Below are positions 28,986 through 38,323 of a DNA stretch of 64,000 nucleotides, in pieces (position 1 is the first letter of the stretch; every line of letters begins with the position of its first letter). The stretch spans positions 173,213-237,212 of the forward strand of contig DATAKL010000059.1 of assembly GCA_036261625.1 (NCBI GenBank). Reading direction: 5' to 3'. Under the pieces are notes generated by a model. The model was given only the letters and a program-made list of their open reading frames with translations, had not been told where the DNA came from and made no database searches. The position numbers and the translations under genes were made by a program. The DNA comes from JAAXKN01 sp036261625 (GTDB lineage Bacteria; Bacteroidota; Ignavibacteria; Ignavibacteriales; SURF-24).

Positions 28986-30218
28986 ATGCAGGAACTTCTA
29001 CTCGATCAAAAAAAACTTTATCGTCTGCCCTGGACATTGCCGGATAATGCAATCAGCTGGCTGGAGCCGACGTCACTCTGCAACCTGACGTGCGACGGCT
29101 GTTACCGTGAAAATGAACGCAACTCCCATAAGTCGCTCGACTTGGTCAAAAATGAACTCGACGTATTCAAAAGGCTTAGAATAACCGACGGCGTTTCGAT
29201 CGCCGGAGGCGACCCGCTGCTGCATCCGGAGATTATTGAAATTGTGCGTGAAGTGGCAAAGCGCGACATGAAGCCGATCATTAACACCAACGGCCTGGCG
29301 CTTACTAAAGAACTCCTCATGGAGCTCAAGAAAGCAGGCGTTTTCGGTTTTACCTTCCATATAGACTCCAAGCAGAACCGGCCCAAATGGAAAAATAAAA
29401 ATGAAGTTGAATTAAACGAGCTGAGGCTTCACTATGCACAGATGCTTCATGAGGCCGGAAACATCTCCTGCTCATTTAATGCCACGGTTTACGACGATAC
29501 ACTACAGTATGTGCCTGAACTCGTAGAATGGGCCCACAGGCACATAGATATCGTGCAGGTAATGGTTTTTATTGCCTACAGGCAGATTGTGCCTCAGATG
29601 CCCATGGACTGGTTTGTAGGCGGTAATAAAGTGGAGATGGGATCATTCTGGTATGCAACCCAGGAAACAAGAAAGGTTGATATCATGTCGACTGACGTTC
29701 TGGCCAAAGTTAAGGAAAAATTCCCCGATTTTAACCCCTGCGGATACCTCAACGGTACCGAAAAACCCGATTCATATAAGTGGCTTTTGACTGTGAGAGT
29801 AGGAAATAAGGATACCATAATGGGCTACATGGGCTCCAGATTCATAGAACTGATGCAGACACAGTACCATTTATGGAAAGGGAAGTACCTGGCTTATGCT
29901 TCTCCGGGCATCACAAAGCTTGGTAAAAGCATTCTTTTACTCTGGCCGTTCGATAAAGGAACAAAAAAAGCTGCCGGTAAATACCTGAAATCTGTCTTCA
30001 AGAATCCGTTAAACCTCTTCAGAAGGCTCCATTACCAGTCCATAATGATGATTCAGCCGATCGATATTCTGGAAGACGGCGGGCAGAATATGTGCGACGG
30101 ATGCCCAGATATAACCGTATGGGAGGACAAACTTGTCTGGAGCTGCCGCCTCGAGGAACCGAAGAAGTTCGGCTGCTTTGTAAGGACATATCCCAGAAAA
30201 GATCAGCAGGCTTTCTAA
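28986..30218 (+). CDS. Radical SAM protein with extra C-terminal cysteines
   Basis: I choose the ATG at 28986, preceded by GGAGG; an in-frame ATG at 28974 overlaps that site. The 410-residue protein has a radical SAM cluster motif C32-x3-C36-x2-C39 (CNLTCDGC), followed by SIAGGDPLLHPEI, the usual GGEP-like motif. Residues 270-350 hold hydrophobic and basic segments. The C-terminus has a second cysteine group beginning C370-x2-C373 (MCDGCPD) and continuing with WSC and FGC, which may bind an auxiliary Fe-S cluster as in SPASM-like enzymes. The substrate is unknown. It is monocistronic and ends at a terminator. Confidence 0.8.
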   Translation: MQELLLDQKKLYRLPWTLPDNAISWLEPTSLCNLTCDGCYRENERNSHKSLDLVKNELDVFKRLRITDGVSIAGGDPLLHPEIIEIVREVAKRDMKPIINTNGLALTKELLMELKKAGVFGFTFHIDSKQNRPKWKNKNEVELNELRLHYAQMLHEAGNISCSFNATVYDDTLQYVPELVEWAHRHIDIVQVMVFIAYRQIVPQMPMDWFVGGNKVEMGSFWYATQETRKVDIMSTDVLAKVKEKFPDFNPCGYLNGTEKPDSYKWLLTVRVGNKDTIMGYMGSRFIELMQTQYHLWKGKYLAYASPGITKLGKSILLLWPFDKGTKKAAGKYLKSVFKNPLNLFRRLHYQSIMMIQPIDILEDGGQNMCDGCPDITVWEDKLVWSCRLEEPKKFGCFVRTYPRKDQQAF

Positions 30219-30224
30219 AACATT

Positions 30225-30264
30225 AAAAAAAGCGGATCTCCTTTTGTTGTGATCCGCTTTTTGT
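30225..30264 (+). terminator. Intrinsic terminator after the radical SAM gene
   Basis: AAAAAGCGGATC pairs with GATCCGCTTTTT around a loop of TCCTTTTGTTGT. Confidence 0.85.
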
Positions 30265-30314
30265 TTCCCCATTGCCTTTAGACGCCACAAAAAACTGAAA
30301 AAGAGTATGAAGTA

Positions 30315-31145
30315 ATGATTTCATGCGGGAAAAATTTCTTAAAGATCTGCTTCCTGAATTTGATGTTTGCATTCGGCTCATGTAGTATAAATGTCAATGA
30401 AATTGAGGATAACAGCGGATACGACTTCAATTACGAGGGGAAGGGGGGCATTGCCATTACCTGGGATGACAATGCAGTGGATGACTGGTATAAAGCCCGT
30501 AACCTGTTCAAAAAGTATAATGCAAGATGCACATTTTTTGTAACAAACTTTCATAAGCTGGATGAAGGAAAAATAGATAAACTCAGGCAGTTAAAAGAAG
30601 ACGGCCACGAAATAGCCTGCCATACGCTTTCACATAAAGATGCTCTTCTCTACCTGATGGATCAGGGAATTGAAAAGTATATAGACAATGAAATATTGCC
30701 TGCCCTGGACTCCATGCGCTCCAAAGGTTTTTATCCTGAATCGTTTGCTTACCCTTTCGGATCAAGAAATTCTGAGACAGATGAGGCTCTTCTCAAGCAC
30801 TTCAGGGTCCTCAGGGGAATTACGGATGTAAGCGGGGGAGTGCTCTACAACTGGGGATGGACAAGAATTCTTCAGGCCACGGGGATAGATAACAGTCTTA
30901 AAGTCAAGACTGAGTCAATTTACTACATGCTTGAAAATGCCAAAGAAAGCAAAAGGGTGGCTGTATTTTATGGCCATAAAATTACATGGGATACACTGAA
31001 GGTGCCGCAGGGAAGCACAGCATATTCACGCCTTGAATCAATTCTTAAGAAAGCATCTGATCTTGAATTAACTTTCTTTACCGTATCTGAACTCGACGTA
31101 AGAAAACCTGCCTCTGCTTACAGCAGAAGTATAAAAGCTTACTAG
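30315..31145 (+). CDS. Polysaccharide deacetylase (NodB-like) lipoprotein
   Basis: The 276-residue protein has a short signal segment ending in FGSC near residue 23, which may be a lipobox. The NodB fold begins near GGIAITWDDNAVDDWY (residues 44-59), where the usual TFDD motif reads TWDD. HTLSHKDAL near 103 supplies two zinc histidines. FAYPFGSRNSETDE near 149 is the third motif. The enzyme probably removes acetyl groups from a cell-surface glycan. It is monocistronic. A long gene-free stretch follows. Confidence 0.8.
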   Translation: MISCGKNFLKICFLNLMFAFGSCSINVNEIEDNSGYDFNYEGKGGIAITWDDNAVDDWYKARNLFKKYNARCTFFVTNFHKLDEGKIDKLRQLKEDGHEIACHTLSHKDALLYLMDQGIEKYIDNEILPALDSMRSKGFYPESFAYPFGSRNSETDEALLKHFRVLRGITDVSGGVLYNWGWTRILQATGIDNSLKVKTESIYYMLENAKESKRVAVFYGHKITWDTLKVPQGSTAYSRLESILKKASDLELTFFTVSELDVRKPASAYSRSIKAY

Positions 31146-32162
31146 AAGAATTACAACAATAAGAAGTTTCTGTGCTTTCCTGAAAAAATTATAGCCTATA
31201 AAAACATTTTCTGAAACGTTATAGTAAGTTTAAGTTTAACAAAAGTAGATGTATTTCCTTAATATAGCAGACAGGAAAAATGCATAGTATTCAGTAGTTA
31301 AACGCTATTGCGATGAAGCATTGAAACCTTTAAAGTAGAAGATTATTGTAACTCTTTATAAAATAATAAGTAGCCCGAATGGTATTAAAATCACTTCAGG
31401 AAGAAGTGTTATTATGCTATTAAATATTGTATTAGGAGAGTGTAATGCCTTTATTTCTATGCGGTGTAAAGTGCATTTGATGCCTGAAAAAATTGTTTCA
31501 GAATTAAACTACAGAAAGAGAAAATAACATAATACAGCAGTATATCTAATGCATTTAATAAAAGATTACTGCTTACATATTATGCGGTAAACCTTTAGCT
31601 GAATACTTAAACTAATGAGAAGTGGTGATTAGCTTTAGCAGTATAAATAAATAGGATAAGCCTGGTTGCAGAAGAAACAGAATCATAAGAAATACATTAA
31701 TTCAATAGTGCAGGTATTTGTATTGAAGCTAAAGATGCAAAGCTTCAATGGAAACACGCTCCAGGGTTAAAGTAGAAATTAATGCAGCTTATAAATAAAA
31801 AATCTAACACATTTATTTAAGGTCATGGCGGTGGAGTAATATTATATTTTTATGTCTGTTATATAATTGCTGTGAAAGTTAAGGATGAGAAAGAATGAGA
31901 AAACTCAGTCTGAACAGCCACGAGCTTTAGCTAGTGGCGGATGTTATTTCCCCTGAATAGCCGCGACCTCCGCAAAGTAAAATCAAAGAAAAATATATGC
32001 AGAAAAATGAATTTAGTTACATTAATAATTAAATAATCGATTAATTATGTTGACAAATAACTTTTTATATGTTAGGTTATAAATCATAAATGAGATATTT
32101 AGTAGAGTTTAACATATAATATCAGCCGGCAAAAATTGAAAATTATTAAATCAAATAGCGCA
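31146..32162. other. Gene-free AT-rich region
   Basis: About 1 kb upstream of the methionine leader has no open frame of gene length. Stop codons are dense in all frames. A very short frame at 31445 (11 codons) follows an AGGAG sequence but has nothing else in its favour. The right part holds the REP-like hairpin at 31917 and a TTGACA box at 32050 that may belong to the leader promoter. The rest may be decayed DNA. Confidence 0.6.
31917..31975. repeat. REP-like structured element
   Basis: GCCAC pairs with GTGGC around GAGC-TTTA-GCTA, giving a hairpin of the same CTTTAG-loop type as at 7481-7498. The following bases (GCGGA ... TCCGC) can form a second, longer-range stem. The form suggests an IS200/IS605- or RAYT-linked palindrome. 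Confidence 0.45.
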
Positions 32163-32201
32163 ATGTGGATGTGTATGATGATGATTCCCCTGGGAAGCTG
32201 A
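32163..32201 (+). CDS. Methionine-rich leader peptide of metY-metX
   Basis: The frame reads MWMCMMMIPLGS and stops. Five of 12 residues are methionine and three of those are consecutive. It starts about 170 bp before metY and ends 27 bp before an intrinsic terminator, the layout of a ribosome-mediated transcription attenuator. Low charged Met-tRNA would stall the ribosome on the Met codons and favour read-through into the methionine biosynthesis genes. AATAGCGCA precedes the ATG, so the ribosome binding site is weak. A TTGACA box at 32050 may mark the promoter. The mechanism is inference; the coding pattern is seen directly. Confidence 0.7.
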   Translation: MWMCMMMIPLGS

Positions 32202-32228
32202 CGTCGGCTGCGCATAATTACAAGTATT

Positions 32229-32263
32229 AAAACCGCCTTCAGCAATGAAGCCGGTTTTTTTTT
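32229..32263 (+). promoter_or_regulatory. Attenuator terminator of the methionine leader
   Basis: AAAACCGCCTTCA pairs with TGAAGCCGGTTTT (one C-C mismatch) around a GCAA loop and is followed by a run of nine T. It lies between the leader peptide and metY on the same strand. An upstream imperfect palindrome (AGCTGACGTCGGCT, 32196-32209) may act as a pause hairpin; I could not define the antiterminator pairing by eye. Confidence 0.75.
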
Positions 32264-32337
32264 GCCCATATCAGGTTGACCGGTTATAATTAACATGCAT
32301 TATTAAAACAGATAGAAATAAATGATTGGAGAAACAA

Positions 32338-33672
32338 ATGGGAAGTAATAACGGATACAAGTTCGAAACTCTTCAGCTTCATGCCGGACAGGAAGTTGAT
32401 CCGGTAACAAAATCGCGGGCTGTTCCAATATATCAGACTTCAAGCTATGTCTTCGACGACGCGCAGGATGCCGCTGATTTATTCGCCCTTGGCAAGTTCG
32501 GCAACATCTATACAAGAATCATGAACCCTACAACGGACGTCTTTGAAAAACGCATTGCGGCTCTGGAAGGGGGCGCTGCTGCTCTTGCCGTATCATCAGG
32601 CCAGGCTGCCGCTACAATAACACTTGCAACTATCGCCCAGATGGGGGATAACATAGTTTCATCCAGCTTCCTTTACGGCGGAACTTATAACCTCTTCAAG
32701 GTCACTTTTCCAAGACTCGGCATAGACGTAAAATTTGTTGACGGCGATGAAGTGGAAAATTTTGCAAAACTGATAGACGATAAAACAAAAGCCTTATATA
32801 TTGAAACAATCGGCAACCCTAAGCTGAACATCCCTGATTTTGAAGCTATTGCTGAACTTGCCCATAAGAACGGAATTCCTCTTATTGTTGACAACACCTT
32901 CGGCGCCGGCGGTTATCTTGCAAACCCGATCTCCTTCGGAGCGGATATTATAGTGGAATCAGCTACAAAATGGATCGGCGGCCACGGCACTTCAATCGGC
33001 GGCGTAATTGTGGATTCAGGAAAATTCGACTGGGCCAAAAGCGGAAAATTCCCTTTGTTTACAGAACCGAGCCCGGGATATCACGGTGTTGTTTTCTCAG
33101 ACGCCTTCGGCACAAAGTCGCCTTTCGGCAATATAGCCTTTATTATCAGGGCAAGAGTTGAAAACCTGCGAGATTTGGGTCCGGCTATAAGCCCCTTTAA
33201 CTCATTCCTCCTTCTGCAGGGGCTTGAAACCCTGTCGCTTAGAATGGAAAGGCATTCATTCAATGCCCTTGAACTGGCCAAATGGCTCGAGCATGACGAA
33301 AGGGTGGAATGGGTGCTCTACCCGGGACTTGAAAGCCATCCTTCACATGAAAGGGCTAAGAAATACCTTCGCAAGGGACAGGCAGGCTCCATGCTGGCCT
33401 TCGGCGTAAAGGGAGGCCTTGAGGCAGGAAAAGCTTTTGTAAACAATGTGAAGCTCTCAAGCCTTCTTGCTAATGTGGGTGACGCAAAAACACTGGTAAT
33501 TCATCCGTCTTCAACAACTCACCAGCAGCTTTCTGAAAAAGAACAGATAGAGGCAGGTGTCTCGGCTGATATGATAAGAGTCTCTGTGGGAATTGAACAT
33601 ATAGACGACATTAAGGAAGATTTTAACCAGGCACTTAATGCGGCAGTGCTGAATACGGCAGTAAAAAAATAA
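32338..33672 (+). CDS. metY: O-acetylhomoserine aminocarboxypropyltransferase (sulfhydrylase)
   Basis: A PLP enzyme that makes homocysteine from O-acetylhomoserine and sulfide. I choose the ATG at 32338, eight bases after GGAG; the longer frame starts at a TTG that precedes that site. The product is 444 residues. The PLP lysine is K211 in ESATKWIGGHG. Other family segments are LQLHAGQEVDP at the N-terminus, AVSSGQAAATITL near 90 and VDNTFGAGGY near 188. The family insert LFTEPSPGYHG, typical for MetY over MetB/MetC, is present. It is followed by metX after 12 bp, so two consecutive pathway steps form one operon. Confidence 0.93.
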   Translation: MGSNNGYKFETLQLHAGQEVDPVTKSRAVPIYQTSSYVFDDAQDAADLFALGKFGNIYTRIMNPTTDVFEKRIAALEGGAAALAVSSGQAAATITLATIAQMGDNIVSSSFLYGGTYNLFKVTFPRLGIDVKFVDGDEVENFAKLIDDKTKALYIETIGNPKLNIPDFEAIAELAHKNGIPLIVDNTFGAGGYLANPISFGADIIVESATKWIGGHGTSIGGVIVDSGKFDWAKSGKFPLFTEPSPGYHGVVFSDAFGTKSPFGNIAFIIRARVENLRDLGPAISPFNSFLLLQGLETLSLRMERHSFNALELAKWLEHDERVEWVLYPGLESHPSHERAKKYLRKGQAGSMLAFGVKGGLEAGKAFVNNVKLSSLLANVGDAKTLVIHPSSTTHQQLSEKEQIEAGVSADMIRVSVGIEHIDDIKEDFNQALNAAVLNTAVKK

Positions 33673-33684
33673 AAAAATCAGAAT

Positions 33685-34872
33685 ATGCGAATGCTAAACG
33701 AAACTACTGTGGAAACTAATACTCTTACTCCGGTGACAAAGTTTCAGGATCTGTACAGCGAGCGGAATCCGCTTAACTTTGAAACCGGAGCTGAATTAAC
33801 ACACATTAAAGTTGCATACCAGACTTACGGCCGTCTTAATGCCGAAGGGACTAATGCAATTTTAATATGCCATGCCTTAACAGGTAATGCACATGCTGCA
33901 GGTAAACTTAGTCACGTGGAAAGCAATCCGGATAGCGATCCGGACTGCCTCCTTAAATACAGCAGCATGAATTTCGGCAAGGCGGGCTGGTGGGACAGCC
34001 TGATCGGAAGCGGAAAAGCTTTCGATACAGATAAATATTTTGTCATCTGCTCAAATATACTGGGAAGCTGTTACGGCACCACGGGGCCAACCACGATCGA
34101 TGAGAGTACGGGGCATAGCTTCAGGTGCAGTTTTCCCAAGGTGACAGTGCGCGATATGGTAAAGGTGCAGCATGAACTTCTTAAGCATCTCGGCATAAAT
34201 AAGCTCGTTACCGTTGCCGGGGGATCCTTAGGCGGCATGCAGGTGCTTGAATGGGCCTTAATGTACCCTGAAATCGTTTCTTCCATAATTCCAGTTGCAA
34301 CTACGGCAAGACACAGCGACTGGGCTATTGGACTTAACGATACTGCCCGTAACGCAATAAAGTTCGATCCCGCATGGAATAACGGAAACTACACTGAACA
34401 GCCTTTTAAGGGCTTCGAGCTGGCAAGAATGATTGCCATGATTACCTACCGCAGCTACGCATCCTTTAATTCGAGGTTCAAAAGAGAAAAGTTGAACAAC
34501 CTTTCGGATTACTTCCAAAGCGAAAACCTTTTCCAGGTGCAGAGCTACCTGAATTATCAGGGGAAGAAACTGGTGGAAAGATTTGACGCCAACACTTATA
34601 TCTACCTGTCGGATGCCATGGATCTGCATGACGTAAGCTACAAGAGAGGAAAACTTGAGGATGTGCTGGGCAGCATCAAGGCACCCGCCCTTTCAGTCGG
34701 AATAAATACAGATGTTCTTTATCCTGCTGAGGAGCAGAAGGAGATTGTAAAACTCATTCCCGAGGCCAGATATGCCGAAATAGATTCTCCTTACGGGCAT
34801 GATGCCTTCCTGATTGAATTTGAGCAGATGACGGGGATTATATCCGGGTTTCTTGACGGCCTTTCTTTATAA
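33685..34872 (+). CDS. metX: Homoserine O-acetyltransferase
   Basis: The 395-residue alpha/beta-hydrolase-fold enzyme acetylates homoserine with acetyl-CoA, giving the substrate of MetY. The nucleophile is S181 in GGSLGGMQVLEW. Other motifs are ICHALTGNAHA near 68 (oxyanion region), WWDSLIGSGKAFDTD, NILGSCYGTTGP, and YGHDAFLIE near the C-terminus with the catalytic histidine. The length is standard. The start has no strong ribosome binding site, in keeping with coupling to metY 12 bp upstream. The pair should be under the control of the Met leader. Confidence 0.94.
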   Translation: MRMLNETTVETNTLTPVTKFQDLYSERNPLNFETGAELTHIKVAYQTYGRLNAEGTNAILICHALTGNAHAAGKLSHVESNPDSDPDCLLKYSSMNFGKAGWWDSLIGSGKAFDTDKYFVICSNILGSCYGTTGPTTIDESTGHSFRCSFPKVTVRDMVKVQHELLKHLGINKLVTVAGGSLGGMQVLEWALMYPEIVSSIIPVATTARHSDWAIGLNDTARNAIKFDPAWNNGNYTEQPFKGFELARMIAMITYRSYASFNSRFKREKLNNLSDYFQSENLFQVQSYLNYQGKKLVERFDANTYIYLSDAMDLHDVSYKRGKLEDVLGSIKAPALSVGINTDVLYPAEEQKEIVKLIPEARYAEIDSPYGHDAFLIEFEQMTGIISGFLDGLSL

Positions 34873-35048
34873 ATAAGTTTCAGAAATGAATGGATGGAAA
34901 ATATTACGGGTTTTCTGCCGATAGTGAAAGGCGGATAACCCTTTCTTATTGGTAAATACCCGAAAAAATTATTGCATGAAAACGTTTCTTGTCTTAATTT
35001 TTCACAGACCTTAAAATTATATACATTAAGTATTTAACAGGGAGCAAA

Positions 35049-38000
35049 ATGAACCGGATAAGACTACTACTTCTTCTATCTGTTCTGTTCCTGCCTTTGG
35101 CTTCAGGACTACTCCAGGCCCAGGCGGAAAAAATTCAGATTTCAAATGAGGGCTTTGAACAGAAGTCTTCTGTTAACCTGCCCGCTGACTGGCAGACTGA
35201 GGTAAAAGGCGCCTCGCAGGTAGTACTTGACAGTAAAACAGTGCACGAAGGCTCATCAAGCCTTTTTATCAGCAATCAGGACTTCAGCCGTACTTCGGTT
35301 TTATCTCTTCCGGTAAAGCTTAAAATTGGAAACCTCTACCGCCTGAGCGCATGGGTGAAGACCGAAAACGCATACACCAATCCCAACGACCAGTATCCGA
35401 CTCCGGTTGCTGCCTGCATTTCGATGCAGTCGTTTCCTTTTACAAATCATTCACCTGCCTTAGGGAGCACGTCTGAATGGCAGAAGATTGAAACCATTTT
35501 TATTGCAACAACAAAAGAAGACAGGATTTCACTCAACCTGGGCTACAACGGCGGCGCACGGGGCAATGCCTGGTTTGATGACGTGCGGCTTGAGGAAGTT
35601 AATGATATTTCAGAATACATCCCTATGGAGACAGTCAGATGGTATGGAAAGGCTTTCCGCTTCGAGGATAAGGGATGGGTTTTTCTTCATATAGAAGGAG
35701 AACCTTACCAGAGAGGCTTTCAGTACGGATATCTTGCTGCCGATGAAATTAAGGAATTTATAACAAAGCTTGCCATAAAGAAAAATACTGCAGACCCGCA
35801 GGCAGGCTGGAAGGATATACGATTCTCTGCCGATGCAATTATGTTAAGAAGATATGAAGAGGAATACCTGACCGAAATGAAAGGAATTGCCGATGGCGCC
35901 GGTAAGGCAGGCATTAAGCTCTTCGGAAAGAATCCCGATCTGATTGATATCGTTGCTCTTAACTCTTCCATAGATATAGATTATGCGGGCGATGCGCTTC
36001 ATAATACACCGAACCCCCTTACAGGGAAAAGCTTCCTTGCAGCAGAAGATGAACTTACAATCCAGGATAAGCTCCATAAGTGCTCAAGCTTCCTGGCTAC
36101 AAAATCGGCAACAAAGGATAACAGAGTTGTCTTTGGCCAGATCTTCATGTGGAACGGATATACAGGTCCGCACTGGAACTTTTTTGTTGATGTCGTGCCT
36201 TCAAAGGGCAACCGCCTTGTTTATGAGACGTATCCGGGCGGAATTCATTCAGGAGCCGACTTCTATATCAACAGTGCAGGCATTACGATCGGTGAGACCA
36301 CAGTTAGCCAGACCCCTTTTAACCCGGACGGCATACCGCAGTCGGACCGCATCCGCAAGGCTGCCCAGTACGCTAAGAGTATTGATGACGTCGTAAGCAT
36401 TATGACAACAAAGAACAACGGCCTTTACACAAACGACTGGCTGATTGCTGACACTAAGACAGATGAAATTGCAGTTCTTGCACTCGGCACAAATAAATAC
36501 CAGCTGTGGCGCAGCTCCAAAAAAGAATTCTACGGCAATCAGAAGGACTGGTACTGGAGCGATAACAATGTTAAGTCGCTTGATGTAAGAAAAGAATACG
36601 TAGTCAATGACGATAACGCTCCTTATGACCTGGCATTCAGGCCTGTTAACCGCGACCTGGCTTTTACAAAGTTCTATGAGGAAAATTACGGTAAGATAGA
36701 TGCCAATAAGGGAATTAACCTCTGGAACTCATCCCCCATTAACCGGCCGCATGCATGCGACGGCAAGGTTACGACTTCGGAAATGGCAGAGCATATGATG
36801 TTCTTTGCCAATTACGGCAAAGTTACCTTAAGGGAAACGTTTATAAATGAAAACGGAAGAGTGCCCGATTTGCCCGGTGCAATACCGCACCTCTCCCTGG
36901 GTTACACTGTAATTAACCCGGTACTCTTTACTGAAAAGCTGACAGAACTGCACCAGAAAGAGCAATCGGCTCAAAAAGTAAATGAACTTTCCCCTGTGGT
37001 TGAAGATGTAAAGGAAGACTACACATTCGACAAGGCTGCTCTGTGGCACAATACGGTCTATCCTTCTTCTGACAAGGTAAACTGGTTTATAAGCGGAACA
37101 GCAGCATACTGGAACCTTCTGAACTCAATGCCTTCAAACGCAGTGAAAGCTTCAAACTTTGTAAAAGACGAGCTTGCTGAACTTAATTCAAGGCTTCTTT
37201 ATACAATGCAGCGCGAAGGCACCATTGCCCCCGACAGGGCTGAAACTGTTTACACTGAATACAAGCAGTATCAGATCCCGAGAATCCGCGGAACTTATCT
37301 TCTGCATCAGCTGCGCCTGCTCCTGGGTAATGACACATTCAGAAAGGCAATGAATAAATTCCACGATACTTTTAAGGAAAAGGAAATTACCGAAAAAGAT
37401 TTTCTTAGTACTGTTGAAAGCGTAAGCGGCAAGAAACTCGATTCTTTTATAAGCCAGTGGATTTCAAGAAGCGACCTGCCTGAGCTTAAGGTTATGGCCT
37501 CGTCAAGCGCTGAAAGTGACGGATGGAATGTAACACTTACTGTGAACCAAAGCGGCAAGCCCTATCACTTCATTTCTACTGTAATGATTGAAACAGCCAA
37601 AGAGCAGGTTTGGAAGAAAGTTGAAGTTACAGATCAGAACAATACATTTTCCTTCAGGCTTAAGGACAAACCTGAAAAGCTGACATTTAATGCCGGAAAC
37701 GACATACCTGTTGAAAGGGAATACATTTATACATTCAGCAATTTCACGGATGACTTCTCAACAACACTTATCGTATACGGAACGGCTAGCGAAAATGAGG
37801 CAAACCATACGCTGGCACAGAGATTCCAGAAGATGGCTGCCGATAAGTTTACTGAAGTTCTCCTCCCAATAAAGAAGGACAATGAAGCAGACCTTAAGGA
37901 GCTTTCAGAGAATGATCTCGTAATCTTGGGAAGCGCTTCTGAAAACGGACTCATGAAGAATGTTGCTGAGAAGCTTGGCCTTAAGGCAGGCAAGAACGTG

Positions 38001-38249
38001 TTTAACTGGAACGGGAAAGTATACGGAAGTTCAGACGACGGACTTTTTGCCGCTTACCCGAATCCGTATAACCCGAAGAAAACGGTTTACCTTTTCATAA
38101 GCAACAGCGCTCTTGAACTCTATCACATGACGAAGAATCTTTACCGCATGCCGCAGTGGGCCGTCTTTAAAAAAGATCAGATAGTTGAGAAAGGCTATCA
38201 TGTTCCTTCGGCAATGCAGGTTACTTTAACAGGCAATACTGCCCAATAA
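35049..38249 (+). CDS. Large secreted C45-type hydrolase with carbohydrate-binding and M1-like parts
   Basis: The 1066-residue protein has a signal peptide (to about residue 26). Residues 30-200 look like a CBM4/9-type beta-sandwich. Residues 215-600 match the C45/phospholipase-B-like Ntn hydrolases: YQRGFQYGYLAADEIKEF precedes the likely nucleophile C345 in HKCSSFLA, where autocleavage could occur before the cysteine. Residues 690-820 resemble the C-terminal helical part of M1 aminopeptidases (GTYLLHQLRLLLGNDTF, then FISQWISRSDLPEL), without the zinc motif HExxH. The last 200 residues are unassigned. It is monocistronic and ends at a strong terminator. It may cleave peptide or amide bonds outside the cytoplasm; the substrate is unknown. 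Confidence 0.7.
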   Translation: MNRIRLLLLLSVLFLPLASGLLQAQAEKIQISNEGFEQKSSVNLPADWQTEVKGASQVVLDSKTVHEGSSSLFISNQDFSRTSVLSLPVKLKIGNLYRLSAWVKTENAYTNPNDQYPTPVAACISMQSFPFTNHSPALGSTSEWQKIETIFIATTKEDRISLNLGYNGGARGNAWFDDVRLEEVNDISEYIPMETVRWYGKAFRFEDKGWVFLHIEGEPYQRGFQYGYLAADEIKEFITKLAIKKNTADPQAGWKDIRFSADAIMLRRYEEEYLTEMKGIADGAGKAGIKLFGKNPDLIDIVALNSSIDIDYAGDALHNTPNPLTGKSFLAAEDELTIQDKLHKCSSFLATKSATKDNRVVFGQIFMWNGYTGPHWNFFVDVVPSKGNRLVYETYPGGIHSGADFYINSAGITIGETTVSQTPFNPDGIPQSDRIRKAAQYAKSIDDVVSIMTTKNNGLYTNDWLIADTKTDEIAVLALGTNKYQLWRSSKKEFYGNQKDWYWSDNNVKSLDVRKEYVVNDDNAPYDLAFRPVNRDLAFTKFYEENYGKIDANKGINLWNSSPINRPHACDGKVTTSEMAEHMMFFANYGKVTLRETFINENGRVPDLPGAIPHLSLGYTVINPVLFTEKLTELHQKEQSAQKVNELSPVVEDVKEDYTFDKAALWHNTVYPSSDKVNWFISGTAAYWNLLNSMPSNAVKASNFVKDELAELNSRLLYTMQREGTIAPDRAETVYTEYKQYQIPRIRGTYLLHQLRLLLGNDTFRKAMNKFHDTFKEKEITEKDFLSTVESVSGKKLDSFISQWISRSDLPELKVMASSSAESDGWNVTLTVNQSGKPYHFISTVMIETAKEQVWKKVEVTDQNNTFSFRLKDKPEKLTFNAGNDIPVEREYIYTFSNFTDDFSTTLIVYGTASENEANHTLAQRFQKMAADKFTEVLLPIKKDNEADLKELSENDLVILGSASENGLMKNVAEKLGLKAGKNVFNWNGKVYGSSDDGLFAAYPNPYNPKKTVYLFISNSALELYHMTKNLYRMPQWAVFKKDQIVEKGYHVPSAMQVTLTGNTAQ

Positions 38250-38271
38250 GTTATCAATTAATTGTATATTT

Positions 38272-38308
38272 AAGGACAGGCAAATGTCAGCCTGTCCTTT
38301 TTTTTAAT
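38272..38308 (+). terminator. Intrinsic terminator after the C45-type hydrolase gene
   Basis: AAGGACAGGC pairs perfectly with GCCTGTCCTT around AAATGTCA and is followed by eight or more T. Confidence 0.9.
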
Positions 38309-38323
38309 GAAAGTAGTAAAGCT

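Noticed and set aside
32163..32325. SAM riboswitch or T-box upstream of metY
   Set aside because: I see no SAM-I/SAM-II core pattern and no T-box sequence; the Met-rich leader peptide explains the layout better.
35983..36396. 137-codon plus-strand ORF inside the C45-type hydrolase gene
   Set aside because: Different frame of a long continuous gene; composition (many S, R, Q) is typical of a shadow.
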